Shown here: positions 41,592 to 50,858 of the stretch, piece by piece
Layout: every line of letters starts with the position of its first letter
How positions within the stretch are numbered: position 1 is the first letter of the stretch
NCBI GenBank assembly: GCA_002478145.1
Contig: DLMI01000006.1
Location: 1 to 53,584, forward strand
DNA: 53,584 bases
From: Acidobacteria bacterium UBA7540
GTDB lineage: Bacteria; Acidobacteriota; Terriglobia; UBA7540
Direction: 5' to 3'
Notes under the pieces: model-generated
What the model was told of the DNA's origin: nothing
Database searches by the model: none
The model's input: the letters and a program-made list of their open reading frames with translations, nothing else
Program-made: the position numbers and the translations under genes

Positions 41592-44015
41592 ATGCCCTCT
41601 AAACATAAGACCGATATTGACTTTAATGATCTTCCAATCCTGCCCGTTCGTGATACGGTGCTGTTTCCAAACGCCATTTTTCCGCTTACAGTGGGCCGGG
41701 ACAGTTCTCTGAAGCTGGTCGGCGATCTCAAGGATGAAGAGAAGTTCATCGGGGTGATTGCGCAGCGCGATCCCCGCGTGGACAACCCCCAACCGGTAGA
41801 CCTCTTCCAGATCGGGACAGTGGCTTTCGTTCATAAGATCATCAAGCTGCCCAGTCAAAGCCTGTTCATTTTCGTCGAAGGCTTGCAACGGATTGCGGTC
41901 GAGGAAGTCACCCAAGTAGAGCCTTACATGATCGGGCGGGTGAAGCCGCTCCAGGACATCATACCGAAGGAGAAGCAAGCTGATTTTGAGGCCCTGGTGC
42001 GCAGCGTTACGACACTCTTCCAGCAGGTTGTACAACTTTCGCCTACCCTCTCTGACGACCTCCAGACCGTAGTCATGAACATTGACGATCCCAGCCGGCT
42101 GACAGATTTCATCGCTGCCAACCTCCCTTCGCTTTCCAGCAGCGAGAAGCAGGAACTGCTGGAAAGTCTTGACCTGAAGGTCCGGCTGGAACGGCTGAAC
42201 CGGCAGTTGATCAGGGAAGTTGAAGTCCTGCAACTGCGGTCCAAGATTCAATCCGATGTTCAAGACCAGGTTACGCAAAGCCAGCGAGAGTATTACCTGC
42301 GCGAGCAAATGAAAGCCATCCAGAAGGAGTTGGGGGAAGCCGACGAGCAGTCGGAAATTGAAGAACTGCGCAAGAAGATTGAAGCCGCCGGCATGACGGA
42401 AGAGGCGAAGAAAGAAGGGTTGCGGGAGTTGAGCCGCCTCGCGAAAATGTCTCCCGCAGCGGCAGACTACCACGTCACGCGCACCTACCTGGAATGGCTG
42501 GTCGCCTTGCCTTGGACTAAAGTCAGCGAAATCAGGGTTGACATCCAGAAGGCCAAGCAAGTGCTTGATGAAGACCACTGGGACCTGGAAAAAGTGAAAG
42601 AGCGCATCCTGGATTACCTGGCGGTGCTCCAGCTCAAACCCCAGCTCAAGGGTCCTATACTCTGTTTTGTAGGACCGCCGGGGGTGGGCAAGACTTCACT
42701 GGGCAAATCCATCGCCCGCGCGCTGGATCGCAAGTTCTTCCGCATGTCCCTGGGCGGCATCCACGACGAGGCGGAAATCCGCGGCCATCGGCGCACTTAC
42801 ATCGGGGCGCTGCCCGGCCAGATCATTCAGGGCATCCGCCGGGCGGAAACGCGTGACCCCGTCTTCATGCTCGACGAGGTGGACAAGATTGGCCGCGACT
42901 TTCGGGGCGACCCATCTTCAGCGTTGCTGGAAGTCCTCGATCCCGAGCAGAACGCTCATTTCCGGGACAACTACCTGGACGTGCAGTTTGACCTCTCCAA
43001 AGTGTTATTCATCTGCACGGCGAACGTGCTGGATACCGTTCCTCCTCCGCTTCTCGACCGCATGGAAGTGCTCGAGCTCCAGGGTTACAGCGAGGAGGAG
43101 AAAATTCAGATCGCAACACGCCACCTGATTACCAAGCAGACCGACGAACACGGCATCAAGTCCCCGGAGCAGATTGAGTTCACGCGGCAGGCGCTGGCCC
43201 ACATCATCCACCATTACACGCGTGAGGCCGGCGTCCGGAATCTGGAGCGCGAAATTGCCACCCTTTGCCGCAAGCAGGCGCGCAAGATCGCCGAGGGCCA
43301 GGCGGAGAAGCTCCTGGTGACCCCTGACAATCTCCGCGATTTCCTTGGAATCCCGCGCTTCCGCCTGGATACCGAAGTGGTGGAGCGCACTCGCCAGCCG
43401 GGTGTAATGGTTGGGCTGGCCTGGACTCCGACGGGCGGCGATGTGCTTTTTGTTGAAGCCAATGCCATGAAGGGGGGAAAGGGATTCACCATGACCGGCC
43501 ATGTCGGCCAGGTTATGCAGGAATCGATGCAGGCCGCACTTGCCTGGGTGCGTTCGCACGCCGCCGACTACGACATCGACCCGGATTTCTTCCAGTCGAA
43601 GGATATCCACTTCCATGTTCCCTCGGGCGCCATCCCCAAGGACGGCCCTTCGGCCGGCGTGACCATGGTGACCGCGCTCGTATCAGCCTTGACTTGCCGG
43701 CCAGCCAAACCGCGCGTGGCCATGACGGGTGAAATTACCTTGAGCGGACAAGTCCTGCCGGTGGGGGGAATCAAGGAAAAGGTCCTGGCGGCCAAGCGCG
43801 CCGGTGTGCTCGAAATCATCCTGCCCGCCGACAACGAGCCGAACGTCCACGAGGACCTCAACGAGGAAATGCTCGAGGGGTTGTTGCTCCAATACGTAAA
43901 GTCAATCACCGAAGCCGTTGACCTGGCGCTTGAGAAGGAACCGGTGCCTGTCGAGGTGGGCAAGCCGACCCGCGAGGTGGCCTTGACCCCGGTGGCGGCA
44001 GGAACGCCGAATTAA
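41592..44015 (+). CDS. lon: ATP-dependent protease La (Lon)
   Basis: 807 residues from the ATG at 41592. It degrades misfolded and regulatory proteins in the cytoplasm. The N-terminal LAN domain starts at LPILPVRDTVLFPNAIFPL. The AAA+ domain has Walker A GPPGVGKT (361-368) and Walker B VFMLDEVDK. The protease domain has catalytic Ser687 in KDGPSAGVTM and Lys730 in GGIKEKVLAAKRAG. Length is normal. The coding strand is clear; a long minus-strand open frame over its 5' part is a shadow. It is divergent from mscS with its own promoter. Confidence 0.97.
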   Translation: MPSKHKTDIDFNDLPILPVRDTVLFPNAIFPLTVGRDSSLKLVGDLKDEEKFIGVIAQRDPRVDNPQPVDLFQIGTVAFVHKIIKLPSQSLFIFVEGLQRIAVEEVTQVEPYMIGRVKPLQDIIPKEKQADFEALVRSVTTLFQQVVQLSPTLSDDLQTVVMNIDDPSRLTDFIAANLPSLSSSEKQELLESLDLKVRLERLNRQLIREVEVLQLRSKIQSDVQDQVTQSQREYYLREQMKAIQKELGEADEQSEIEELRKKIEAAGMTEEAKKEGLRELSRLAKMSPAAADYHVTRTYLEWLVALPWTKVSEIRVDIQKAKQVLDEDHWDLEKVKERILDYLAVLQLKPQLKGPILCFVGPPGVGKTSLGKSIARALDRKFFRMSLGGIHDEAEIRGHRRTYIGALPGQIIQGIRRAETRDPVFMLDEVDKIGRDFRGDPSSALLEVLDPEQNAHFRDNYLDVQFDLSKVLFICTANVLDTVPPPLLDRMEVLELQGYSEEEKIQIATRHLITKQTDEHGIKSPEQIEFTRQALAHIIHHYTREAGVRNLEREIATLCRKQARKIAEGQAEKLLVTPDNLRDFLGIPRFRLDTEVVERTRQPGVMVGLAWTPTGGDVLFVEANAMKGGKGFTMTGHVGQVMQESMQAALAWVRSHAADYDIDPDFFQSKDIHFHVPSGAIPKDGPSAGVTMVTALVSALTCRPAKPRVAMTGEITLSGQVLPVGGIKEKVLAAKRAGVLEIILPADNEPNVHEDLNEEMLEGLLLQYVKSITEAVDLALEKEPVPVEVGKPTREVALTPVAAGTPN

Positions 44016-44133
44016 AATCAGAAACTGGAAACTGGAAATGCGAAACTGGAAATTGTTATCCTCATTTTCCAGTTTCCAATTTCGATTTTCCAATTTCCAG
44101 TTTCTAGTTTCCAGCTTCTAATTTCTAGTTTTA
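44011..44133. repeat. Inverted pair of GGAAACT word arrays after lon
   Basis: Left: cagaaactggaaactggaaa and gcgaaactggaaatt (44018-44054). Right: ttccagtttccaatttcgat and further ccagtttctagtttccagct (44067-44133). The halves are complementary, and the hairpin may end lon transcription. The same words are at 11151. Confidence 0.8.
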
Positions 44134-44224
44134 TTCTCCGTTTCAAAGCTGTTTACTTTTTCCTCGCGAGGCACTATAAATAGCGCGCTGGCGTAGGTAG
44201 CATCCCCTTGTGTGAGGACCCTTT

Positions 44225-44596
44225 ATGTATTGTCGAAACTGTGCAAGGCAGTTGGCAGAAAACGCGGAATACTGCATTAACTGTGGCCAGAGGCCACTGC
44301 TGGGGTACCGCTATTGCCAGTCCTGTGGGCAGGAGACGGTGCCGGGCGCGGAAATCTGCGTGAAGTGTGGCGTGAGGCTCGGGCGTGGCGGCGAAAAGGA
44401 CTGGATGGTGGCGCTGATTCTCTCCATCCTTCTGGGGACGTTTGGAGTGGACCGCTTTTACCTGGGGTACGTTGGGCTGGGGATTCTGAAACTCGTGACC
44501 CTTGGGGGCTGCGGCATCTGGTGGCTGGTCGATGTCATCCTGATCGCGATGAACAAGCTCCCGGATGCGCTGGGCAATCCGCTGCGACAGAGGTGA
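44225..44596 (+). CDS. TM2-domain membrane protein with double zinc ribbon
   Basis: 123 residues from the ATG at 44225, with GAGG 8 nt upstream. The N-terminal 50 residues have four CxxC pairs (3-6, 17-20, 31-34, 45-48), two zinc ribbons. The C-terminal half is a TM2 domain: a first helix (VALILSILLGTFGVDRFYLG), the DRFYLGYVGLGI turn, and a second helix ending with the WWLVDVILI signature. It likely has two membrane helices with a cytoplasmic zinc-ribbon. The function is unknown. It is directly upstream of the DUF2752 gene. Confidence 0.9.
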   Translation: MYCRNCARQLAENAEYCINCGQRPLLGYRYCQSCGQETVPGAEICVKCGVRLGRGGEKDWMVALILSILLGTFGVDRFYLGYVGLGILKLVTLGGCGIWWLVDVILIAMNKLPDALGNPLRQR

Positions 44597-44599
44597 CGG

Positions 44600-44896
44600 A
44601 TGGCGCTGTTTTCCCGCAGGGTGCTGCGGTTGTTGGTCCTGGGCGTTGTGCTGACAGGGTTCTGTGTGCTGCCGCCGGAGGCTATATCGCGAGGCCCCGA
44701 CCTGTGCTTGTGGCGCCGCCTTTTGCACCTCGCCGCCTGTCCGGCCTGCGGGAGCACGCGCGCCCTGGCGGCTTTCTTTCACGGGCGGTTTGGCGAGTCC
44801 TTGGCCTACAACCGAAACGTGCTGGTCACGGCGCCGGGGCTTATTGCGCTCGCTGTGAAGGACGTGTTCAGCGTCATAAAGAAATGGTGGGGGTGA
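44600..44896 (+). CDS. DUF2752 small membrane protein
   Basis: 98 residues from the ATG at 44600, with AGGTGA 5 nt upstream. An N-terminal helix (LLVLGVVLTGFCVLP) precedes the DUF2752 signature CPACGSTRA, with cysteines at 47 and 50. A short C-terminal amphipathic stretch follows. These small proteins are usually next to TM2 or other zinc-ribbon membrane proteins, as here (4 bp between stop and start). The stop overlaps the next open frame (TGAGTG). Confidence 0.85.
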   Translation: MALFSRRVLRLLVLGVVLTGFCVLPPEAISRGPDLCLWRRLLHLAACPACGSTRALAAFFHGRFGESLAYNRNVLVTAPGLIALAVKDVFSVIKKWWG

Positions 44897-46366
44897 GTGG
44901 GGAAGGCCAGGAATGAGCTATCCCGCCACGGCGGGTCAGCTGAAAGCTTCTTTTCTTTGGAAACTCGAGTGACGAGTTTACGCGGCCTTATCGAATCTTG
45001 GTGGACGGAACTCCCCCACGCCACAGCAGCGCGGTGGGCGGCGTTGTTTTTCAGTTTACATATCCTGACGCTCCTGATTTCCGTAACTGCGACGCAGGCC
45101 TTTCTTGCCGCTGCCACCGTCGCTTACTTGACCCACTTGCTACGCAGCCGTCCCACGATCAGTTTCCCACCGCTCAAGCTGCCGTTGCTTCTGTTCTGCC
45201 TGACCACTCTCAATTCCATCCTGTGGGCCGAAGATCCGGCTGGCGGCTGGGTCGCCGTCCGCAAGCTGCTTCTTTTTCTGATCTTGCTGCTGAGTGTAAA
45301 CTTGGTGGCCAGCGCCAGGCACCTCAGAGCGCTTTTTCGAGGGCTTTTTTTCGTTTCCGCTTTAGCCGGTTTGGTGGGAACAGCCCAGTTTGTTATTCAG
45401 TATCACAATGTTCGTCACCTTCACCCTGACCGTGTCTACTACTACATGACATTGACCCGGATCCACGGATTCATGGGACACTGGATGAATTTTGGGGGCC
45501 AGCAAATGCTTGTCTTCACCGCCTTGCTGGCCTTCCTGATGATGTCCCACGCTGTCATTCCGAGCGCAGCGAGGAATCTCGCTCTGCTTCGGGGCGGATC
45601 GCCAAGAAAAGATCAGAGCAAGATTCCTCTCCCGCGACTGCGGGATCGGAATGACATGGTGCAACACGGCAAGGGCAAGGGGCTCTATGGGCTGGTTATG
45701 GCCGTCGTCGCAACCGCTTTAGTCTTGAATTTCACTCGGGGTGTATGGCTGGGTTGTTTTGTGGCAACCCTTTACATCGTGGCGAGGTGGAAACCACGCA
45801 CGCTCTGGGTAATCCCTGTTCTGCTAGTCGTCGCCTATCTGGCCGCACCTTCAATGATTCGCCGCCGAGTGTCACTCGCCTTCCACCCGACTGACGACCC
45901 GGCGCTGGCTATTCGCCTGGAGATGTGGGGTGCGGGTCTAAGGATGGTCCGGGAACATCCCTGGGTGGGAGTTGGTCCTGAGAATATCCCGCAGGTCTAC
46001 ACCCAATACCTGCCGCCCGGCACGACGCCCATATGGGGATACCACGACCATCTTCACGATAACCTCCTGCAATTGGCCGCCGAAAGGGGTCTGCCTTGCC
46101 TGGTGGCCTGGCTGTGGTTCATGCTGGCACTTGGCTGGAACATCCTGAGGATTCGTGGCAGGCTCTCCAGCGAGCGGTGGGTGGCTGATGCAGCCTTTGC
46201 GGCTTGGCTGGCGTTTCTTGCCGAGGGCTTTTTTGAGTACAATTTTGGGACTTCACCCGTCCTGATGGTTTTTCTGTTCTTGATGTCCACGCCATTTGTA
46301 GCGGAACATCTCGAGAGCCGCACAAGAAAATCAAGCGTGGCGGGGCCTGGCAGCGAGGGGCGTTAA
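44897..46366 (+). CDS. O-antigen ligase / polymerase-like membrane protein with an inserted repeat
   Basis: 489 residues if started at the GTG at 44897, which abuts the preceding stop; GTG at 44969 (MTSLRGL) is an alternative because the first 24 codons look repeat-derived. At least ten membrane helices are visible, with a large loop carrying HDHLHDNLLQLAAERG, the WaaL/Wzy ligase signature, near residue 390. It should polymerise or ligate surface glycan in the inner membrane, with its active loop in the periplasm. Residues about 219-255 (VIPSAARNLALL and following) come from the palindromic element at 45553-45656, which sits between membrane helices. Confidence 0.88.
   Translation: MGKARNELSRHGGSAESFFSLETRVTSLRGLIESWWTELPHATAARWAALFFSLHILTLLISVTATQAFLAAATVAYLTHLLRSRPTISFPPLKLPLLLFCLTTLNSILWAEDPAGGWVAVRKLLLFLILLLSVNLVASARHLRALFRGLFFVSALAGLVGTAQFVIQYHNVRHLHPDRVYYYMTLTRIHGFMGHWMNFGGQQMLVFTALLAFLMMSHAVIPSAARNLALLRGGSPRKDQSKIPLPRLRDRNDMVQHGKGKGLYGLVMAVVATALVLNFTRGVWLGCFVATLYIVARWKPRTLWVIPVLLVVAYLAAPSMIRRRVSLAFHPTDDPALAIRLEMWGAGLRMVREHPWVGVGPENIPQVYTQYLPPGTTPIWGYHDHLHDNLLQLAAERGLPCLVAWLWFMLALGWNILRIRGRLSSERWVADAAFAAWLAFLAEGFFEYNFGTSPVLMVFLFLMSTPFVAEHLESRTRKSSVAGPGSEGR
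45553..45656. repeat. Palindromic element inserted in the O-antigen ligase frame
   Basis: Ends TGTCATTCCGA (45553-45563) and TCGGAATGACA (45646-45656) are exact inverted repeats. Inner arms gaggaatctcgctctg (45571-45586) and cagagcaagattcctc (45614-45629) pair with one mismatch. The same core is in the enolase-upstream element at 30582. The frame stays open through it. Confidence 0.85.
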
Positions 46367-46421
46367 CTCCGAGACCCGATTCTGTTACTCTTCTCCCTTT
46401 TGACTCGTCATTGTACTTAAC

Positions 46422-47975
46422 ATGTCTCTTAAACGCCAACTGCTTTTGGGGTCCGCGGTGGTGGGCTTCTTCAGCCTCCTGAGCGCCCTCTCAGGTATCC
46501 TCGTTGAGACCAGCATCGCGGCCAAGTTGGGGCTCTCCAGGAACTCCGACAGCTTCTATGTCGCTTTCACAATTCCTTACATCATCACCAATTTGCTTTC
46601 AGCGACCAGCCAGTTCTCGCTGGTGCCTTTCTTTTCGACGCTGGATTGGCGTGATTCCAGTAAGGGTCTCGGAAAAGGCGTCAGCTACGTGGTCAATCTA
46701 GTGTTCCTTGGGCTGGGTTTGTTTGCGGCTGTGGGCGGCATCGGGGCGCCATGGATCATGCGCGGAATCGCCCCTGGTTTCACACGGCCGCAAATCGAGC
46801 TCGCCACCCAGCTTAGCCGATGGCTCTTCCTGGTCATTGTTCCCGCGGGCATCGCAGAGGTCTTCCGCTCTTTCCTCCTGAGCCGTCGCAGCTTCGTCCT
46901 CTCCTCGGCGGCGGGCTTTATCCGGAATGTCGTGGTCATCTTGGTCATCCTGTGGCGCTTCGACCGCTATGGGCCCTTCAGCATCGTGCTGGGCTACCTG
47001 GCGGGTTATCTTCTCCAGATGGTCGTCCTGGGCGTGCAAATTGTGATTTCCTTTCCTGTCCGTTACTCCCTGACACTGACGGGAAGCGGTGAGGCGTTCC
47101 GGAGACTCCGCGGCGCCGGAACCGCCCAGATTGGTGGCGCGTTAGCGTGGCAGGTTGTGGTCCTCGCCGAGAGGATGATTGCCTCGTTTCTACCCGCCGG
47201 AACGCTCACGGCCGTGAACTATGGTTCGAAAATTCTGTACACCATGGTGGAATTACTGGGTGGCAGCGTGGGCACTGCCGCCCTGCCCCAGCTCGCGCGG
47301 GCCGCGATGAGCAAAGCTCACGAGGAGGAGCGAAGAACGTTTAAGGATATTTCGGAAATCAGTCTTTTCCTGACCTCCCCCGCGGTGGTCTTTTGCCTCA
47401 TGCTTTCCCACAATATTGTCCGACTGGTTTTTGAGCGAGGCAACTTCACGCCGGCGGCCACCGGCCTGATGTCGACCGTCTTCTTCTACTACTGCCTCAG
47501 CCTCCTTCCTCTCTGTTTCATTCGGTTGCTCACTTTCTACCTTTTTGCGCGCAACGAGAGCGGGGCCTTTCTTCGCCTCTCCATCCTGCTTTATAGTCTC
47601 AACTTGGGATTCGATCTGTTTTACGTCGGTGTTCTCAGGTTGGGCGCGAGGGGGATACCACTGGGCTTATTGATTGCTTCGGCCCTTGTCTGCGCCCTGT
47701 CCATCCGAAGGAATCTTGGCGACCTCCGTCAAGCCCTCGGCCGGTCCGAGGTTCATTTTGCCTCGAAGAATCTATTGGGAGCCATCCTGGCGGCATTGGC
47801 GGTGTGGGCCTTGCGCCTCTGGGTTGCGCCCCCTCACTCCGGTTTCCAGAACTTCATTTATCTCTGCGAACTGTGCGGAGCAGGAAGTGTTGCTTACCTG
47901 GCGGCGCTCGCGACTCTGCGCATGTTTCCCGTCGCACAGGCGACGAAAATCTGGCCGGCGGATGATAATTCGTAA
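46422..47975 (+). CDS. MurJ/MVF-family lipid flippase (first of two)
   Basis: 517 residues from the ATG at 46422; no clear ribosome site is seen. The MOP-superfamily layout is visible, with 12-14 hydrophobic segments. The first (LLLGSAVVGFFSLLSALSGI) is followed by TSIAAKLGLSRNSDSFYVAF, the MVF signature. It should move a lipid-linked sugar across the inner membrane. Because the cluster contains a ligase, glycosyltransferase and methyltransferases, a surface polysaccharide role is more likely than lipid II. The N-terminus lacks a signal sequence. Confidence 0.88.
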   Translation: MSLKRQLLLGSAVVGFFSLLSALSGILVETSIAAKLGLSRNSDSFYVAFTIPYIITNLLSATSQFSLVPFFSTLDWRDSSKGLGKGVSYVVNLVFLGLGLFAAVGGIGAPWIMRGIAPGFTRPQIELATQLSRWLFLVIVPAGIAEVFRSFLLSRRSFVLSSAAGFIRNVVVILVILWRFDRYGPFSIVLGYLAGYLLQMVVLGVQIVISFPVRYSLTLTGSGEAFRRLRGAGTAQIGGALAWQVVVLAERMIASFLPAGTLTAVNYGSKILYTMVELLGGSVGTAALPQLARAAMSKAHEEERRTFKDISEISLFLTSPAVVFCLMLSHNIVRLVFERGNFTPAATGLMSTVFFYYCLSLLPLCFIRLLTFYLFARNESGAFLRLSILLYSLNLGFDLFYVGVLRLGARGIPLGLLIASALVCALSIRRNLGDLRQALGRSEVHFASKNLLGAILAALAVWALRLWVAPPHSGFQNFIYLCELCGAGSVAYLAALATLRMFPVAQATKIWPADDNS

Positions 47976-48028
47976 GAAAGCAGGAACAAGCAGGCGATGA
48001 AGGGACGGATTTCAGGGGCCGGGAGACG

Positions 48029-48068
48029 GAAAGCAGTAAGCAGTCGGCAGTAAGCAGGATGCAGCATG
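48029..48068. repeat. Word array of the GCAGTAAG type
   Basis: aagcagtaagcagtcggcag and taagcaggatgcagcatgc repeat a 7-10 nt word. It is the complement of the word at 17081-17131. Confidence 0.65.
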
Positions 48069-48230
48069 CGAGGGAGGTCGCCCTGCCACGGCGGGTCCGT
48101 AGTCGGTTGTCGGGCGCAATACACCACTTCTATGTAGCTCACATTGCTATGACGGAACCCGCATGGCAGGACCAGCAACGACCAGAAGTCAGAAGTCGGA
48201 GACAGAAGGCGACAGGGAGGTAGGGCGGGT

Positions 48231-48270
48231 GTTCTTCCCCACCCACTACCTACCACCTACCTACTACGTA
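48231..48270. repeat. Word array of the ACCTACC type
   Basis: cttccccacccactacctac and cacctacctactacgta repeat acctacc-like words. It is related to the 41207 array in reverse orientation. Confidence 0.6.
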
Positions 48271-48399
48271 AGCGATTTTCCTGTGCATGATATTCCCGTG
48301 ATACGATGGAGTGCGAGGAGAACCGGCAAAGGAAAGACGCTCTTCCCGGCACTCCTCTGCGTCTCCCGTCCCCTGAAGACACCCGATGTACCGTAGGGC

Positions 48400-49782
48400 A
48401 TGAAACTGACCTCCCCACAGCCTCAGGCCCCCGCGTCGTTGACTCCTGGCCGCAAGATCTTTAAGGCCGCTGCCAGCGTCGCCGTCTGCTCTGCGATTGC
48501 AGGCCTCGGGTCCACGGCAAAAGAGTTGGTGGTGGCGCGTTGGTTCGGCCGGGGCGACGCGCTGGACGCCTTCCTGATCGCCTTCCTCCTGCCCTCCTTC
48601 CTGGTGAATCTCGTGGCGGGATCTTTCAACGCGGCAGTGATCCCCACCTTTATTCAGGTTCGCGAGAGGGAGGGGAAAGAAGCCGCTCAAAGACTCTTTT
48701 CCGGCGTAATGGTCATCAGTCTGGGCCTGCTGGTGGGAGTTTCCATTTTGGTCGGCTTACTCGCTCCATATTACCTCCCTCTTCTGGGTTCAGGTTTCAG
48801 TCCGGCAAAGTTGATGCTCACCCGACGGCTTCTTTACGCCCTTCTGCCCTTCATTGCCTTAAGCGGACTGGCGGTGACTTGGACCGCGGTCTTGAATGCC
48901 GGAGAGCAATTTGGTCTGCCCGCCTTATCACTCATACTGACTCCGCTTTCCATAATGGCTTTCATTTTGTTGCTGGGCAGGAGCTGGGGTATTTTTGCTC
49001 TGGGGGTCGGAACCGTGACGGGTGTAACCCTGCAGGCCGCTGTCTTGGGCTGGTTGTTGAAAGAACGAGGCGTCAGGCTCGAACCCTGCTGGTATGGCTT
49101 GCATCCCGCGTTGCGACAAGTCATTGGCCAGTATGCACCCATGCTGGCCGGCGCCCTTTTGATGGGCAGCACCGAGCTGATCAATCAATCCATGGCCGCC
49201 ATGCTGGAACCCGGCAGCGTGGCGGCCTTGAACTATGCGCGGAAGGTTGTCAGCCTCTTCATCATCCTCGGGGCTATACCTCTGAGCACGGCGGCGCTTC
49301 CCTATTTTTCCCAGATGGTGGCGAACCGGGATTGGAGCGGCTGCCGCCAGACTTTGAAGACCTATTCCCGATCAATTGTCCTGGTGACGGTCCCCATCAC
49401 ACTGGGGCTCGTAGCGTTTTCTCATCCTTTGATCAGAATTGTCTTCCAGCGCGGGGCCTTCACGGCGGTGGATACCAAGATCGTCAGCCGCGTTCTGGCC
49501 TTCCTTTCGCTCCAGATCCCTTTCTACATTCTTGCCAATCTCGGGGTGCGGTTAGTCAGCGCCTTGAAGAGAAACTCGGTGCTCATGGTGATTGCCGGGG
49601 TGAACATGGTCCTCAATATAATTCTCAATCGCATCCTGATGAGGTACGCTGGTGTGGCTGGAATCGCCCTTTCCACATCGTTCGTATACCTGGTCTCCTG
49701 CGTGTTGGTCTACGCTTCAATTGCCAAGACGTTGCGGCGACTGGGCGCGCTCGAGGAAGCCTATGGAAACAGTAGCCTGTAA
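48400..49782 (+). CDS. MurJ/MVF-family lipid flippase (second of two)
   Basis: 460 residues from the ATG at 48400. The hydrophobic layout and the LGSTAKELVVARWFGRGDALDAF start match MurJ/MVF proteins. It is shorter at the N-terminus than the first copy but has a proline/alanine-rich cytoplasmic start. The two flippases are not close copies, so they probably carry different lipid-linked glycans or work on different steps. Its last 20 bp overlap the next methyltransferase gene. Confidence 0.87.
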   Translation: MKLTSPQPQAPASLTPGRKIFKAAASVAVCSAIAGLGSTAKELVVARWFGRGDALDAFLIAFLLPSFLVNLVAGSFNAAVIPTFIQVREREGKEAAQRLFSGVMVISLGLLVGVSILVGLLAPYYLPLLGSGFSPAKLMLTRRLLYALLPFIALSGLAVTWTAVLNAGEQFGLPALSLILTPLSIMAFILLLGRSWGIFALGVGTVTGVTLQAAVLGWLLKERGVRLEPCWYGLHPALRQVIGQYAPMLAGALLMGSTELINQSMAAMLEPGSVAALNYARKVVSLFIILGAIPLSTAALPYFSQMVANRDWSGCRQTLKTYSRSIVLVTVPITLGLVAFSHPLIRIVFQRGAFTAVDTKIVSRVLAFLSLQIPFYILANLGVRLVSALKRNSVLMVIAGVNMVLNIILNRILMRYAGVAGIALSTSFVYLVSCVLVYASIAKTLRRLGALEEAYGNSSL

Positions 49783-50728
49783 CCTCTGCGGCTCTACGCG
49801 TCACACAGCGCTCTACCAGATGCCCGACCGGCGCGGCTGTCACGCCGGTGTCTTCACCGTCGTGGAATGTGACCAATGCGGCCTGGGTTTTGTAAATCCG
49901 CGTCCCCCTTTCGCAGACATGGGGAAATATTATCCCAAAGAATATTATGAAGAAGAGTTCGCACAGAATCGCGCCTATCATCTGAGACGGTATGCGCGTG
50001 AAGCGAGTTACTTGAGACAAATCGAGAGAAGGCCGGGGCCCAAGAGCTTGTTGGATGTGGGTTGCGCGAATGGAGATTTCCCAAGATTCATGAGGGCGCG
50101 CGGATGGCACGTCGAGGGAGTGGAAGTTTCAGCTTCCTCCCAACCCATCACCGACTTCAAGGTTTATCCCCAGCAGCTTCCGGATATTCCGGTCAACCAG
50201 CCCACCTACGACGCGGTAACCGCCTGGGCGGTCCTGGAACACGTGCACGACCCAATGGCCTATTTCCGCAAGGCTTCCGAGGTCACCAAAGTCGGCGGGC
50301 TTTTTGTTTTTCTCGTTACGAATTTCAACAGTCTTGCCTCACGGCGCCTTTTTCTCGAGGACATCCCGCGACATCTCTATTTCTTTTCAGAAAAGGCTGT
50401 ACAAAAGTATTTGGAAGAAACGGGATTCGCGTTGCAAAAAGCATACTTTGGAAGGGATGTCTTTGTGTTGCCGTCTTACAATTGGCTGCATTACTACGTT
50501 AAAACAAAGCTCAGGAGGCAGCCTTTCACTCACGCTGACATTCCTATGGCGCGGCCTGAGTTCTTCAAGCGTTACAATCTTAAACCTGGCATCTTGTCGA
50601 CCCTGAAATACGCCGTCGCCCAACCCTTGACAGGCCTGGACCGGGCTCTTTTGCCAGCTCTTACGTGGATTCAAATACTGCGCAAAACGTATGGGATCAG
50701 TACTTACGTCGCGAGAAGGTTGGCATGA
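49763..50728 (+). CDS. SAM-dependent methyltransferase with N-terminal zinc ribbon
   Basis: 321 residues from the ATG at 49763, with GAGG 7 nt upstream and overlapping the flippase stop. The N-terminus has CNLC and CDQC pairs, a zinc ribbon found in polysaccharide-linked methyltransferases. The SAM site is KSLLDVGCANGDFPRFM; later motifs are YDAVTAWAVLEHVHDP and the GGLFVFLVTNF strand. It should methylate a sugar or lipid-linked intermediate. It is part of the glycan cluster. Confidence 0.88.
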   Translation: METVACNLCGSTRHTALYQMPDRRGCHAGVFTVVECDQCGLGFVNPRPPFADMGKYYPKEYYEEEFAQNRAYHLRRYAREASYLRQIERRPGPKSLLDVGCANGDFPRFMRARGWHVEGVEVSASSQPITDFKVYPQQLPDIPVNQPTYDAVTAWAVLEHVHDPMAYFRKASEVTKVGGLFVFLVTNFNSLASRRLFLEDIPRHLYFFSEKAVQKYLEETGFALQKAYFGRDVFVLPSYNWLHYYVKTKLRRQPFTHADIPMARPEFFKRYNLKPGILSTLKYAVAQPLTGLDRALLPALTWIQILRKTYGISTYVARRLA

Positions 50729-50734
50729 TAATAG

Positions 50735-50833
50735 CTCCCCTCCTCGGCTGAGGAGGGGGTTAGGGGGTGGTGGGTACGAGAGCCAGCGCGCGAGCCAACC
50801 ACCCCCTGGCCCCCTCCTTAGCTAGGGAGGGGA
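50735..50833. repeat. Long near-perfect hairpin between two glycan genes
   Basis: Left arm 50735-50773 (ctcccctcctcggctgagga, gggggttagggggtggtggg) and right arm 50795-50833 (ccaaccaccccctggccccc, tccttagctagggagggg) are complementary along almost their length. No T-tract. It could terminate or attenuate the transcript. Confidence 0.8.
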
Positions 50834-50858
50834 ATTACGTTGAAAATCGCCGAAGACA

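Larger units (their letters stand above)
47976..48399. other. Gap between the two flippase genes
   Basis: 424 bp without a credible gene. It holds word arrays of GCAGTAAG (48029-48068), agaagtcagaag (48181-48205) and cctaccacctac (48231-48270) types. Confidence 0.55.

Noticed and set aside
41469..42578. 369-residue minus-strand open frame
   Set aside because: It lies antisense to the N-terminal domain of lon, which has clear motifs on the plus strand.
48540..49775. 411-residue plus-strand open frame
   Set aside because: It overlaps the second flippase in another frame and has no hydrophobic pattern or recognised family.
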